The notes under the pieces are model-generated. The model worked only from the letters and a program-made list of their open reading frames with translations, did no database searches and was not told where the DNA came from. Positions 43,830 to 55,034 of a stretch of DNA of 64,000 bases are shown piece by piece. How positions within the stretch are numbered: position 1 is the stretch's first letter; the number at the start of each line of letters is the position of its first letter. Source of the DNA: Trichobilharzia regenti (Eukaryota > Platyhelminthes > Trematoda > Strigeidida > Schistosomatidae); the NCBI GenBank assembly GCA_944472135.2, contig OX235265.1, positions 91,296,984 to 91,360,983 of the forward strand, in the 5' to 3' direction. The translations under genes and the position numbers were made by a program.

Positions 43830-45008
43830 CATAATGAAGATGATTTGGCAACTGCTTCGCTACTACAAAGAGGTGCCGCTGACAACTATACATCTCATTC
43901 AACAGTTGTACGACAATGCTGCATGCCAGGTAATCCACAACGGGAAACTTACAGAATCCTTGGAAGTAAAGATGGGAGTAAGTTAAGGCTGCCTATTATC
44001 TCCAATAATTTTCTAGATTGCGATAGATTGAATAATGCGACAGAGAGCGGGAAGCGAAATGATAGGTACAAAATGGGCCCTCACGACAAATTTGGAGGAT
44101 CTGGACATCGCCGATTATATATGTCTGATTTCCCACAAACTGGAAGATATGCAAGCGAAAAGCAACGAGTTGGCAGAAGAAGCATCCAGAGAAGGTAGGA
44201 CTTCAGGTGAACATAGAGAAAACAGAGGTGATGAAGATTCCTGGGAAACACCAACAGCAACAACAACAACAACAACAGACAACAATCAGCCAGCATAAAT
44301 GGGAGGAACCTGAAAGAAACAACCTCCTTTACCTGCCCGTCTACCTACCTATCTACCTACCTACTTATCTTGGAAGCATCGTTTCAACTACAGCAGGATA
44401 CGAATGACGAGTATATCAAAGCCAGAATCGGGAAAGCAAGGCAAGCTTTCATTAATCTCAAGTCAGTGTGGAGATCAATAGTACTTAGCAATGACAATGA
44501 AAATAAGATCCGGATTTTCAACTCCAATTTGAAGTCAGTGCTACTATACGGATGGATCAGAGACTTGCACTAAGCGTCATAAAGAGCATCTCAGATAAAC
44601 TACAGACCTTGATCAACAGCTACCTTCGCTCAATATATCGCTCAAGATCAGTTGGCCGGCCAGAAAAGATCAGAAACAGGGATCTCTGGTGATGAGCGAA
44701 CCAACCCAGCAGAAACAAATTGTGCAACAAGTAGGCAGGAAGAAATGAAGGAGGATCGGCCATACTCTGAGGAAACAAACCATTAAGTGACATCACTAGA
44801 CAAGCCATCGCTCGAGTGGGACGCGAAAGGGGAGCGGCGAGTTGATCGTCAATGCGATGGTGACATAGAGTCGAGGAGGTCATGTGAAGAGGAGATGAAA
44901 GCATGTGGGCGGGTGTGGAGCCAGATGAAAATGTAGTCAGGGAGCTGAGGGCAACGGAGACGTTTGACTGAAGCCCCATGTTCCTCTAGGAATTAAGGAA
45001 TAATAATT
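43830..45008 (+). pseudogene. RTE-11: RTE-like LINE, sister of RTE-10
   Basis: Frames: HLIQQLYDNAACQVIHNGKL (with shifts), MRQRAGSEMIGTKWAL, LDIADYICLISHKLEDMQAK, LYLPVYLPIYLPTYLGS (CTAC repeat), FINLKSVWRSIVLSNDNENK and the terminal block ending ttcctctaggaattaagg. The same ADD-to-ADY change and the same microsatellite place appear in RTE-10, so they share a recent ancestor. Confidence 0.88.
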
Positions 45009-45037
45009 GTGAATATCAAAATCAGACTCTTTACACT

Positions 45038-45325
45038 GTGAACAGACTATGCAGTGACAGATTATGCAGAGGCAGTGAACTAGTGATCTTTTCTGAAACA
45101 GTGAACTTCTCTCAGATATTATTTAATTATAAGCGAGAAATAGGAGGCAAAATAATGGGAAATTTTAATGTCGCTCATAAAATAGTAGTTGATAATGTGG
45201 AAGGCAATTACTGTGACTGTCTTGAAATCCGCTCGCTGATCCTTTCTTCAGTAACTAATTTACAGCATTATTACTTGTCAGGATATTTCAATCAACTTTG
45301 TGATTACTTTCCTTTTTACCTCTAA
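45038..45325 (+). CDS. Hypothetical 95-codon ORF
   Basis: ATG to TAA, directly 3' of RTE-11. The residues (KREIGGKIMGNFNVAHKIVV, YCDCLEIRSLIL) do not match any family I know, there is no splice context, and AT-rich filler is possible. Confidence 0.18.
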   Translation: MNRLCSDRLCRGSELVIFSETVNFSQILFNYKREIGGKIMGNFNVAHKIVVDNVEGNYCDCLEIRSLILSSVTNLQHYYLSGYFNQLCDYFPFYL

Positions 45326-45526
45326 GCTTTATATCATTTTTCTAGCGTTTGCATACCTCTTTTGACCAAGTCCTTATAATTTGCCTTTGGTTCATCCCTA
45401 TTTCTAATGCTTCTGCTTGTTGTGATGTGACGGTGTTGAAAACACAATGTGTTGTTTGAGTGAATGAAGGTTACTCTGTGAAGTATCAGCCTTAATTCAG
45501 ACTGATTGTTGGAATTATGGTTTTGT

Positions 45527-46803
45527 TCTAAAGTAAGATAAGATAATAGCTTTATTCCAAAACAGTACTTCTCATACAGAATGGAATTTCACAGCATTTC
45601 ACTACAGTATTGGATCCAGTTTGTACAGTAACAATAAATAAAATTCTGCATAGATTAAGGTTATATCAGTTAATTTTGACAACAACATATTGGCATGTCG
45701 GTAGCAAAGTCAAAATTGAACACAATTTTTGATGGTGTTAGAAAAATAGATGCTAGCATATTTTCTGGCGTAAGCGGTAACAAAGAGGTCGAGATATACA
45801 GAGTGTGAGAGAACGAAGAAGAATGTTTTAAGTAGAGTTTGTAAGGAAGAGAGAAACAAAACAGCACATAACAAAAATAAATACAGAATGAAAAAAAGTA
45901 GAGAGAAAACGTTGTACCTATAAATGATATGAGTTGGAAAGACGAGATCCATTTGTTCTACTGACTATTTAATAAGTTAAAGGTTTCACGCCTAATGCTT
46001 TCTTTATCGCACAGAACACGAGCTAGGCAGGGTATGGATGAGTTTTTGTACTTACTTGTGCGAGCATATACTTTTCTATATAGGCTTCTGGTTCTGCCTG
46101 ATGAGATGGATACAAGGGGATAGTTGTGAATGAAGAGGGTGATGTGAGTTAGATAGAATGGATTTAGCCCATTTTTCACATGAGTCCAAGTGCTTGTCAA
46201 CCAGAATATTAACAAGCTGGTTAAGTGGCACGTAGCTTACCCTGCTGACAACCTTTAACATCATGCGTAATAAGGTATAGTCCTTCTTCAGTAGCCCTGG
46301 AAAAACTAAGGGAAACAATAGAGAATAATAGGCAGGATGTAAGAGTTAACGAATTGTAGGAGTAAGGGTTGGGTTACACCAGAATGTCTTAACTTCTTGA
46401 TGTAGAAGACGGAATAAGACGGAATATTTTCTTCGAAATCGTCAAGATATGAGACGACCAATAAGGAAAGATCAGCAGATAGAATGACGCCTAGGTATTT
46501 AATTTCTGACTTGATTTCAATTTCAGTGCCATCTATGTTGCACACCTCGTGAGTCCTAACCAGTTTGTTTAGGTCAGATTTGTGCCTAAAGGTGAAATTA
46601 ACTGTTTGGCATTTGGAGGGGTTTAAGGAGAGACCGTTTTCCTTGGACCATCGGATGATTTCTGATAAGAAGCCATTTAGTTTAGAACAGTCACTTTGAC
46701 ATTTGACAGGTAAAGATACAGTTAGGTCATCAGCATATTTGACAAAGTTAATGTCATTTGAAGATGGTAGGTCATGTAGGAAGAAGGAAAAGAGAAGTGG
46801 GGA
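45527..46803 (-). pseudogene. CR1-A2: CR1-like LINE from RT catalytic block to 3' end
   Basis: The minus frame from 46803 reads LLFSFFLHDLPSSNDINFVK, YADDLTVSLPVKCQSD (intact YADD), NGLSLNPSKCQTVNF, IKYLGVILSADLSLLV and LRHSGVTQPLLLQF (to 46306). After a shift KDYTLLRMMLKVVSRVSYVP, then RSLYRKVYARTSKYKNSSI (about 46070). The 3' end is tactgttttggaataaagct. It is 5'-truncated at the Sm-alpha-like element. The RT copies RNA into DNA at the target in intact relatives. Confidence 0.9.
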
Positions 46804-46985
46804 GTGAATGGTGACTAGCACATGGAATCAGGCTTCATGTGCATTTTGTCCTAATTTTTTCAACTCGTCACCTGGATGTACCTGCATTCCCCAGTGACTC
46901 AGGGATGGTATTCCCAATGAGGCTCGAAACCATTACTCATAGTTTCAAACGCTAAGGTGTCATCCACTATAACGCTTAGGCCATG
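46804..46985 (-). mobile_element. Sm-alpha-like retroposon with dead hammerhead
   Basis: On the minus strand gtgacgag stands for CUGANGAG (C3 lost) and the GAAA region reads acaaaat. The Sm-alpha framing gcaggtacatccag and ccatgtgctagtcacc is kept. The head at the right is degraded. Confidence 0.7.
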
Positions 46986-46989
46986 AGAA

Positions 46990-47440
46990 CCACCTATTTT
47001 GAAACAAATGTCAGCAGTTATTTAATTCAGTTTCAACTTTCCGGTTGACTGAGTTCGAACACTCAGGTTCAATTAGTCATCGAAGAGGTCCAAATTAAAT
47101 TAAATGTTTTTGTTCTATATGATTCTAGCAGTAACACTTGATCCCACCTTGTTTGAAATAATCATATCAATTCTGTGTTAATTTAAGAGTGCATTTAGTA
47201 ATTTAATTTGTTCTTGAGAAACTTTTTTTGACTGTACAGCTGCCGACAGCATTCTAGTTATTTTCAATATGTTACTTTCATTCAATAGTACCATGGATTC
47301 TACAAAAACAAAACATGCCCGTTATATTCTTGGAATATAATTTTCAACTGTGTATTTCTCGCGGAGGTTCAGGGCAAGCTATGCAGAAAAATGCATCGAG
47401 TTGCTGCTTAAATTCTGGCTGAAATTCTTGAGTTCTGGCC
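46990..47440. other. AT-rich unique DNA, nothing identified
   Basis: No supported gene or repeat. Confidence 0.45.
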
Positions 47441-47444
47441 GTTA

Positions 47445-47560
47445 CATTGACCACCTGAAAGTGACTACTGTACTTACTTCTTACCATCAGTTCCGTCTCA
47501 TTTATACAACTAATGTAGAGTCAGTGCTAAGGAGCCTATTGGTCAGTTTTTCATTTCACA
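47445..47560 (+). pseudogene. RTE-like relic, weak
   Basis: The frame reads FRLIYTTNVESVLRSLL, faintly parallel to KIRIFNTNVKSVLLYG. It may be chance. Confidence 0.3.
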
Positions 47561-47617
47561 ATACCTATTTGTAGCCTCAAGAAATATATATGCAATAATT
47601 GAAATAATAGAGAACAT

Positions 47618-47831
47618 TTGTAGCTCAGGTGGATGATTTGCAGTTAACAGTGTTTTCTGAGCTGGTTGGTTTAGTTGCAGGAGACGCAATTCTATCACTC
47701 ATGGAAAAAATTTAAATCAATTTACTTTATGCTAAAAATGGTGCTGAAGATGTTGTCCAGAAGGAAGGGGGGGTGACGAAAGCCCCCCACCTAAACCAAC
47801 CAGCTCAGATAACACTATTAATTGCATATGC
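47618..47831. mobile_element. PLE-7: minimal foldback of PLE pLTRs
   Basis: 47618-47685 is the complement of the pLTR end (ctgagctggttggtttagtt), immediately joined to a plus pLTR (47686-47831) that ends accaaccagctcag. There is no coding sequence. It includes gctgaagatgttgtccagaa and gacgaaagcc. Confidence 0.82.
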
Positions 47832-47939
47832 AATACTTAACTTTTATGGAAGTACGAACAGAAAGCTCGCATTACATAAAAACTTATTTACTACTGAATT
47901 ATTAATTCAGTAGTTTACTAGTAAATAGTAGTCAACTTT

Positions 47940-49120
47940 ATGACCTTTAGTTATAAAGGATCAAACAGTACAGATTTGAGTCTGTTGATTTTCTGGCCCT
48001 GAATTGCTAGGTCAAGTTCTAGGTTGGAACAGCCTATGCAGAGCCAGGCACAGCTGTTGACATTAAGCTCGAGTTTCCAGGTGTCACACCATCTATTCAT
48101 TTTTATCTATTCTTCATGTACGGAGTTCATAATTGTGCAGATATCTGTATTTGTGCAAGTACATGTTACCTTTAAGTCATCTGCATACAGTATTGGCTTG
48201 CCTACACTAAAGCATTCACATATACTGTTTATGTATATGATGAAAGAAGGCGTCCCAATACACTCCCCTGGATGACACCACTGCTGATTGGTCTAGGCCT
48301 GGAGGTCATCGAGCCAACTTTAGTTGTCTGATTCCTGCCATAGAGAAGTGATTTCATCCGATTGTGGAGGGGACTGAGTATATCTAGTGAGCATAGCCTG
48401 CTGACTAGCAGATTATATGGGACTCTGTTGAAGGCTTTCCTTATATCGAAATAGAGGATAATTACTAACTCTCTCCTATCTCTTATATAGGTGACTTCGT
48501 TGAAAAAGTCTACATGGCAAGTGGCGCAAGATCTTTTCTTGAGGAATCTGTGTTGTGACAGGTTGATTAGTTTATGTTTTAGAAAGTAGTCTGACATTTA
48601 GTCTTTGATTACCTTCTTCATGATCCTTGATATGACAGTTGTTATATTGATAGGCCTATAATTACTGGCACTAGTTTTGGCCCCTCCTTTATGCTTAGGT
48701 AATATATATGTGTTTTTCCAAGTTTCAGGGTAGGTCCCTGATATTCTAAGTAATAATACTATCATATCCGTGCCACCGTTTTTGTATATGACAAATGGTA
48801 TATCATCTATCCCCCAGCTACTGTTAGCTTTTAATGTCTTTACCGCTGATGCTATATTTTGTATATTGAAGTTGATTTCACCTAACTTGTAGTTATTTTT
48901 GCAGGTTATGTCGAGAATTGAGGACGGATGCGCTTTGGTGTTATTGGAGAACCACTAATAATCTTGGGATCATATAAATTATACCTTCATGCTCTAAGTG
49001 GCTAAAATTGTTGTCTTTACCCTTTTTTAGTGGTGTCTGCAAGATCTTGCAGAGTTCCTGAGTTTTAGAGGCCCCCCCCCATGGCTTTATCTTCCTCAAG
49101 TTGGGCCTTCATTTTACAAA
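47940..49120 (-). pseudogene. LINE RT of a further non-LTR family (CR1/Jockey-like)
   Basis: The minus strand reads, with few breaks, KILQTPLKKGKDNNF (EN-RT linker), a block with SNYRPINITTVISRIMKK-like residues near 48660, MSDYFLKHKLINLSQHRFL, VIILYFDIRKAFNRVPYNLL (48430), ISSGVIQGSVLGRLL, ILYADDLKVTCTCT (48185, YADD intact) and LELNVNSCAWLCIGCSNLEL near 48035. More complete than the CR1 pieces, but with stops. The family is distinct from CR1-A and CR1-B (residues between blocks differ). Confidence 0.85.
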
Positions 49121-49158
49121 ATCCACAAAAGTACTTCAATAAATGTTTAAGTTTACAG

Positions 49159-49269
49159 ATATGTCTTGAAAGTGAGCGTAAAAAGCTTGAAGATGGACGT
49201 CATATCAAACCACTTGGGCTAGCAACAAAAATTTCTAAACCAATCTGTACAATTTGTAGTCAGAAGTGA
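49159..49269 (+). CDS. Candidate terminal exon of a host gene
   Basis: The acceptor is tttaagtttacag (AG at 49157-49158). The frame then gives ICLESERKKLEDGRHIKPLG, then LATKISKPICTICSQK and TGA at 49267. A closing C-x-x-C (CTIC) is present. Composition is protein-like, and the exon starts about 40 bp from the 5' edge of the minus LINE. No AATAAA is seen within 150 bp downstream. No family is recognised. A longer frame starting at 49081 runs through the LINE sequence and is probably fortuitous. Confidence 0.45.
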   Translation: MCLESERKKLEDGRHIKPLGLATKISKPICTICSQK

Positions 49270-49489
49270 ATAACCATTGTTTTGTCTTGTACGCCTACGT
49301 TTCCCTTGATAACTAAGCAAAATACGAATTCATGACTCATGAAAATTTATTAGCTCTTCTGTATTATTTTGAGGAAACGCCTTCACTAACCTTGAACGCG
49401 TGATATATTTATCAGATTAGTCATTTCAACTTAGAACGTGTGAAAAGTCTACACTTTGAACCCTCAAGATTCTGATTTAGTAACGTATA

Positions 49490-49680
49490 TTAACTAATGA
49501 TCACCGCAGTCTAGTGGTTAAGGCACATCCTTTGTAGACCCACTAGCCAATGTTCTTATCTCGGCAGTGACATGCTGACTTTGTGAGTCTGCAGTACAGT
49601 GGTAGGATCCTCGCCAACCACGCTGCACATCCAGGGTCGATTCCCGGCTGATAGACACACTCCTAAAACTCGCGTAACTG
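49490..49680 (+). mobile_element. SINE-like relic (tRNA-headed)
   Basis: ccgcagtctagtggttaagg resembles a box A region, and ccagggtcgattcccggctg at about 49632 a box B. A second head-like string (gtacagtggtaggatcctcg) lies near 49593. Too diverged to assign to SINE1 or SINE2. Confidence 0.45.
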
Positions 49681-49758
49681 AATAACTCAGACAAAAGGGG
49701 AGAGTATAATTTTCAGCCAGAATATGACATAACCATTTAAAAAATTTACTGATTATAC

Positions 49759-50117
49759 TGTGGTGAGAGCTGACTACGAATAAGCCAAAATTGTAGACAA
49801 CAATTTACCTCAATGTTTACGTTTCGAATAGGGGTCATGAGAAAAAAACGAGCACAAAGCTTAACCTTGAGGAATTCACTAACCAATCACAGCAGACTTC
49901 ACGCGTACAAATACCATTAACAGATATATGGCTTAACTTTCTGAAGAACCGGTCACAAGTAGTAAAGAATAACCTTCAGCAAGAAAACAACCAATCAGAA
50001 GATGTCGCTTCTTCGCTTAACAATAACGCTAATAATAATGTACATAAAAAGCTATAAATATTTGTTGATTTTCTCAATAAACGATCTGTTGCCTGACTCT
50101 TGTCTTCTGTCGTTACA
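49759..50117 (+). repeat. Solo LTR (359 bp) with 4-bp target duplication
   Basis: It starts tgtggtgagagctg and ends ctgtcgttaca (TG...CA). TATA-like ctataaata is at 50052-50060 and AATAAA at 50076-50081. Flanks repeat atac at 49755-49758 and 50118-50121. No gag or pol remains, so it probably formed by LTR-LTR recombination. The family is not assigned; 4-5 bp duplications suit Gypsy-type elements. Confidence 0.88.
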
Positions 50118-50121
50118 ATAC

Positions 50122-51174
50122 TGAGGCATTTCATAGCAAAACGAAGAAATAACATAACTGAACGTTTTAAACTTAGAAGAAACTAAAGATTTCTTGTGAT
50201 TTGAATGGATGACAACGGGAAGACATGAACCAAAGTAAATACATTCATGTTTCAGGATAGAGTTTGAAAATCGCGCATAACAACTGCATTATTCCTATTC
50301 AGTGGATCCCAAACAAAACATGGTTCAACAGGTGAAGATATATTACTCTAAAAGCAAATATTAAATGTATTTATAAACAAATGATAAAATGTTTCAAAAG
50401 TGACTGGAAATCAATTCTTTTTTTATTGATCCTATGATGTAAACTTTTGTATGGCTGATAAATTTAGGTCAATTGTTAGGCAGATAATTAAAATATCAAC
50501 CTGAATGGATTAACTATTATCATTGTAAAGTTGCTTTTTTTAAGAACAATCATTCGAAGTAATGTTTTCTTTCCACCTTACAGTCACACTTCATAGTGTT
50601 AATTTATTGACTAATCTAAAATGACAACATCTGGTTGTATTTAAAGTGAAATAATGTTGAACAGAGAATTCAGTTAAACCTTCAATAAGAATCGATCGAG
50701 GGAAACAGGTGGACAAGTTACATCACTGAGATTCTGCTTGGATCAATAACCTCACCTTTAGCTACTATATTGTTTTCGTTGAAATTACAACAAAGTGTTC
50801 CAACGGAATGACTATAAATCATAAGGAAGAAAGAGGCTAGAGTAGAAACTTTTAGGTCAACAGAATTAAGATAAACAATAGCAGTTCTGATGACACAAAC
50901 CAGTGGCTTTATTGTAAAACCAAGTAATCTATCAACAGTTAGTTATTTGTTTACAATTGTGTCACAGCATCAAACGTCACAGGAATAACTACATTATGAC
51001 TTATTAGTTTTATACTCTGTTGTAGACAGGCAATTTCAATACATTGTGTATTGTGTTATTCTGTATATCTGGAAGATGCTTTAGGAAAGTTTAAATGTTT
51101 TTAAAATGATTCTAGGTAAACACTTTAATGTGAAAACTAATAGACACTCTCTGTCGTTTTGATCCTTCGTTTAA
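50122..51174. other. AT-rich unique DNA, nothing identified
   Basis: No recognised repeat, motif or splice-flanked frame. Confidence 0.5.
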
Positions 51175-51525
51175 CGATTGGTTTTCCAAGTGATGGACTT
51201 CAGGATGAAGTTGTCTGTGAATGTGGGAACAAATACTCGCCAATGACACTTCCTGGCGGTATACAACATAGCGAAGTTGTAGGAGTTAGAATTGATGAGC
51301 CATTGGATTCTGTCCCAGTAGCTGTATAATCTACGAGCTCGCGTCATGACTTGAAGGTCCTAAGCTCGATCCCTGAGGCTGTTGTCAGGGGTGACTACCC
51401 CTGAAGACTTCCAAACAAGGCCAAAACAGCTGTCCATTACTCCCTCCTAGATATGAGTAGTTCTCTAGCTGGAGTTAGTGCGTGACCAGTTTGCGAATCA
51501 GTCATATTCTTGAAAAGCAACACTT
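51175..51525 (+). mobile_element. HHR-R, old diverged copy
   Basis: Plus: 5' region fragment, head with box A cccagtagctg (weak), ribozyme region cctgaagacttcc (CUGAAGA kept) but ccaaaac for GAAA, and tail ctctagctggagttagtg. Confidence 0.7.
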
Positions 51526-51649
51526 AAAAATTAAGATCAACACATTTAAGCCAACAATATTGTGCTTTCAATTAGATCCCATCAGGCTTAACTCTAATAC
51601 ACCTACATAAGTTTACAAATAAAAATTTTCCACATATGTTCCTGGACAG

Positions 51650-52065
51650 GTGTTGATTCACTCCTATTACACCTATTCTCTCTCAGTTGATTCGACAAAA
51701 CAAAGCTTCTGTCATCAGTCTCTCCCTCCGCCCTGCGACATTACATTTTAACACAGTTTGTGTTTAATAGTTCGAATGCCTATCGCCTCAGCTGTGTGCA
51801 GTAGACGAATACGAAGTCTATTGGAAAGATTCAGTGGGATACTATGACTTACTTTGAAAGCTCTTGTTTTCTAGACTACATGACCACTACGAATTAAATG
51901 TGATAAAGTTGAGCTGCGGATTGTTTTTGTCTGTTCTTTGCCAAACTATGATGGGAGATATTCACTAACACGTTGGCTAAGCTGTTTAGTAGTACAACCA
52001 ACATATGTGTCACCGCAGGTGTAGTTGAATTGATAAATACACATAGATATGGCAAAACTATCTAG
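51650..52065 (-). pseudogene. PLE-8: GIY-YIG endonuclease relic
   Basis: Minus: FNYTCGDTYVGCTTKQLSQR (about 52030-51970), then after stops FKVSHSIPLNLSNRLRIRLL and HTAEAIGIRTIKHKLC (about 51830-51750). The TYVGCTT block keeps the GIY-YIG Tyr and Gly but not the usual following Arg. Similar to PLE-15. Confidence 0.72.
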
Positions 52066-52126
52066 CTAATTCTTCGTTTTCGACCCAAACTGTCACCAAA
52101 CTGTCTGTTTTGTAATTATTTCATTT

Positions 52127-52350
52127 ATTATTCTCTAGGTTTCCAAGTGGAACAAAGGAAGGGCTACAATAGCCCATCTGAATATCTTCCTGTCCTCTTC
52201 AGTCCTTCATAGCTGGTCCAAAGATTAGCCATAAGCTTTTATCTCCCCATCACACAATTCCCTCAGACCAAAGCTTAGCTCATCGTTTCTCATTATTAGG
52301 GTTCCATGTAAGGGCCTGGAACGTAATGCCACCCGAAGATTTCTGTATTC
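52127..52350 (-). pseudogene. RTE-12: terminal RTE-like fragment
   Basis: attattctctaggtttccaa and gtggaacaaaggaagggct are the complement of the family's 3' end. A box of the terminal block (cttcagtccttcatagctgg) follows. No frame is intact. Confidence 0.65.
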
Positions 52351-52364
52351 TGTACCTTTCTGTT

Positions 52365-53570
52365 AGTGACTGTCATCAAGTTACTCACACAACTTTTTCC
52401 TTCATTTATATACATGTGTGGAATCGACTAGATATTTTTTTAAATAAAAATCAGTATGAGATAATGTACATCCAGAAATAATAATATGGGTGTTATTGAT
52501 GAATTAAAATCAGGTGGGAAATAGGACGGGTGTTTTTACAGTCATAATAAGTAACTTGTTAGAATGTTGTGATGTGTTTGAATTGAAATAGAATTTTAAG
52601 ATTATTTATTATCCTCCTCTGATTTGACTGGCGGTAATAGTATCTTCCATATTTCTGGTGTTTGCATTGAGTCATTTCTGTTGCATGTGTCGTGTTGGGT
52701 GTAGACTCGATGAAGCAGGCAGGATTCAGTAATCAATCTCTCTTCAAACCTACATAGATTACTTCTGAGAATCTTAACCCTCTCCCACCCTGTTGTGTGG
52801 TTGCGTGTTAATGCATGCAGTGGAATCACGGAGCTTTTTTCTAAATTACTTACCTTCTCGGGGTCGACCGTTCTGACATTAGCTAAATTCCTATGTTCCG
52901 AAAATCTGATTACCCCCGATCCTCTAGTTTGACTTATATAGTTGACCTAACTCCCAGTCATTGCAAGGTATTTTGTAAATTATATTATTTTGTCTAATTG
53001 GGTCCACTGGGTCTTTTAGCATAAACAGCTTGTCCTGTCAGAGTGAGTTTGTAGGCTTGAATCGCACCACTCTAATTCCTGCGTAATTCAGAATCCTACG
53101 TAGGGCCTCAGATGTCCCTTCTTTATATGGTATAACTGTGGATGACTTATATTCTCTCTTATTTATGTTATTATTAATAGTTTCACAATTATTTTTATTT
53201 TTCGTTTGGCCTTTTCGATCTTCCTAATGAATTTTAAAGGATAGTTATTTAACACCAACGCCTCTTCTATCTGTTTTATTTCATCATTTAGATCTTTTCT
53301 TGTGCTACTTAGTGGTATTGGCCGGTTTGTTAGACACTTAACTAAGCCTGCCTTAACAGTTTACGGATGAGATGAATTAAAGTCTAAATATCTATTAGTG
53401 GAATGCGTTGGCATTTTATAAACACTAGTGTACAGTTTACCTTCTTTTATTCGTTTTATTTTACAATCTAATATGATAGCTTATTCTCCTTGTTCATTTT
53501 CCGATTCAAATGTGAATTTTATTCCCTATACTAGTGAGTTTATATGTTTCAAGATGCTAGAGATATGCTG
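52365..53570 (-). pseudogene. PLE-11: endonuclease and linker of a Penelope-like element
   Basis: The minus frame 52602-52829 reads MIPLHALTRNHTTGWERVKI, LRSNLCRFEERLITESCLLH and NDSMQTPEIWKILLP, the C-terminal half of the GIY-YIG region in this PLE family. Upstream is the linker (accatataaagaagggacat on the minus strand, near 53120). Closest to PLE-10, but without the SINE1. Confidence 0.82.
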
Positions 53571-53724
53571 TGCTTTTAAAACTGTGAAAAAGTCACAACT
53601 TCGTAAACTTCGCCTAAAAAGGCTTTAATATGTTCAGACACAAAGATGTGGAATACAGAGTGGGCGGGGAGTACTCTTTTAAGAATTTAATAGAAGGTTA
53701 AGCTACGGAATTTTATTCTTTATG

Positions 53725-54165
53725 CATCACTGAAAGCATTTCAGACAGTCTCGGGGAAACTTTCATCAACAACTGCCTTCGACGGGTTCGATACTGAAGT
53801 TTAGATAGTCTGTCAAAAAGGCTTATCAACAAGAAACCTTGTCAGACCCCGAACTAACAAAGAACTGGTCGTCTAACAAACATGTAGAAGTAAATAGAGG
53901 TGGACTGGACTTGCGTTGAGGAGATAGATCATCGAGCAACACGACGAACCGGGCTGTCGAGTCGAACCTGAATGACAAACTCGGAACTGAGCAGGATTAC
54001 TAGGATGACATGGACGGTTTAGTGTAGTGGACAGATGAAATCTGATGGTCACAATCAAGCAGCCAGCTAAAAAATAGCTGCAGAGAACACAGTGAATTAC
54101 CGATGCGCTAGTGAAGCCATATGTGCCACTCTGAGTCCAAGCGAGAAACAGCAATAATAACAATG
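53725..54165 (+). pseudogene. RTE-13: terminal RTE-like fragment
   Basis: Parallel to RTE-2 in order: tttcatcaacaactgccttc, a rkwrw-like block near 53895 (agaagtaaatagaggtgga), ctcgagtcgaac-like at about 53960, and an (ATA) tail at 54152-54165. Decayed. Confidence 0.7.
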
Positions 54166-54169
54166 GTAA

Positions 54170-55030
54170 CAGTATATGGAGGATCAGTGTTCTCGTTGAA
54201 TAGCTTTCTGTGGCCTGTACAATCGACCATGTATCCATCTCCAAATGTGCGCTAAGTTATCATATGGAAAAGCCTCACTAGTCGAATTAAAAATAAGATT
54301 AAATCAGTATTCAGATAGCAAACTGCATTCCGATCCGAATACAGCACTCACTGTCAATTCTCTGTAAATTCGCTTCTGTTACGAGATAAAAACAATAGGT
54401 AGAGAGCTAACCAACTCCTAGTGAAAGCTACTCAGAGGTCATAAATTTCTAGTAGTATCCTGTTAACTAAATAGTATAGTAAGGCGCATTTCAGTCCATT
54501 CTCACAAGATATTGCAACAAAAGAAGTCAGAGCATGAGTATTAGTACGATTACCGTCAATAGTGGGGTGAATTCTAACAAAAAAACTGATATTTAAATAT
54601 CGACCAACTGCTTGAAATAGACTCTTTAAAGTGTTCATAAAAAGTCAGGCCTAAGTTGGGCGTAAGAGTACATAGTCACCAATAGCATTAAATGGCTGTT
54701 ATGCCGTTATGCAAATTTCTAGGTGCTAAGAAAAGCAGAGCATTGGATTCCCTCCCACTGAGAGGCATGTAGCAATTGTCTTGAAACTCGTCTATGAGTT
54801 AAAGCATTTTTACTACAATTCTTATCAAGGCGATATGAATTGAATTACTGACATAATTACCACAACCAATCACAATGATTACCCAAGGCTTTTTTCTCTT
54901 GTTTTTCTTAGTTTTTGGTCAGTTAAGTCAAGTAAATAGTTAAAGTATATTGGTATTAATGTAAGCCGCAAATATAAATTATATCTTGTCTAAAATATCG
55001 AAAATCTAAAGTTTACAACAGATACATTTT
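54170..55030. other. AT-rich unique DNA, nothing identified
   Basis: Minus frames at 53873-54244 and 54432-54638 have no motif or splice context. Confidence 0.45.
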
Positions 55031-55034
55031 TCAT

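Noticed and set aside
44620..44979. 119-codon minus ORF
   Set aside because: Antisense shadow of RTE-11, parallel to the shadow at 40232-40582.
53873..54244. 123-codon minus ORF with hydrophobic residues
   Set aside because: Mostly antisense to RTE-13; no motif or splice context.
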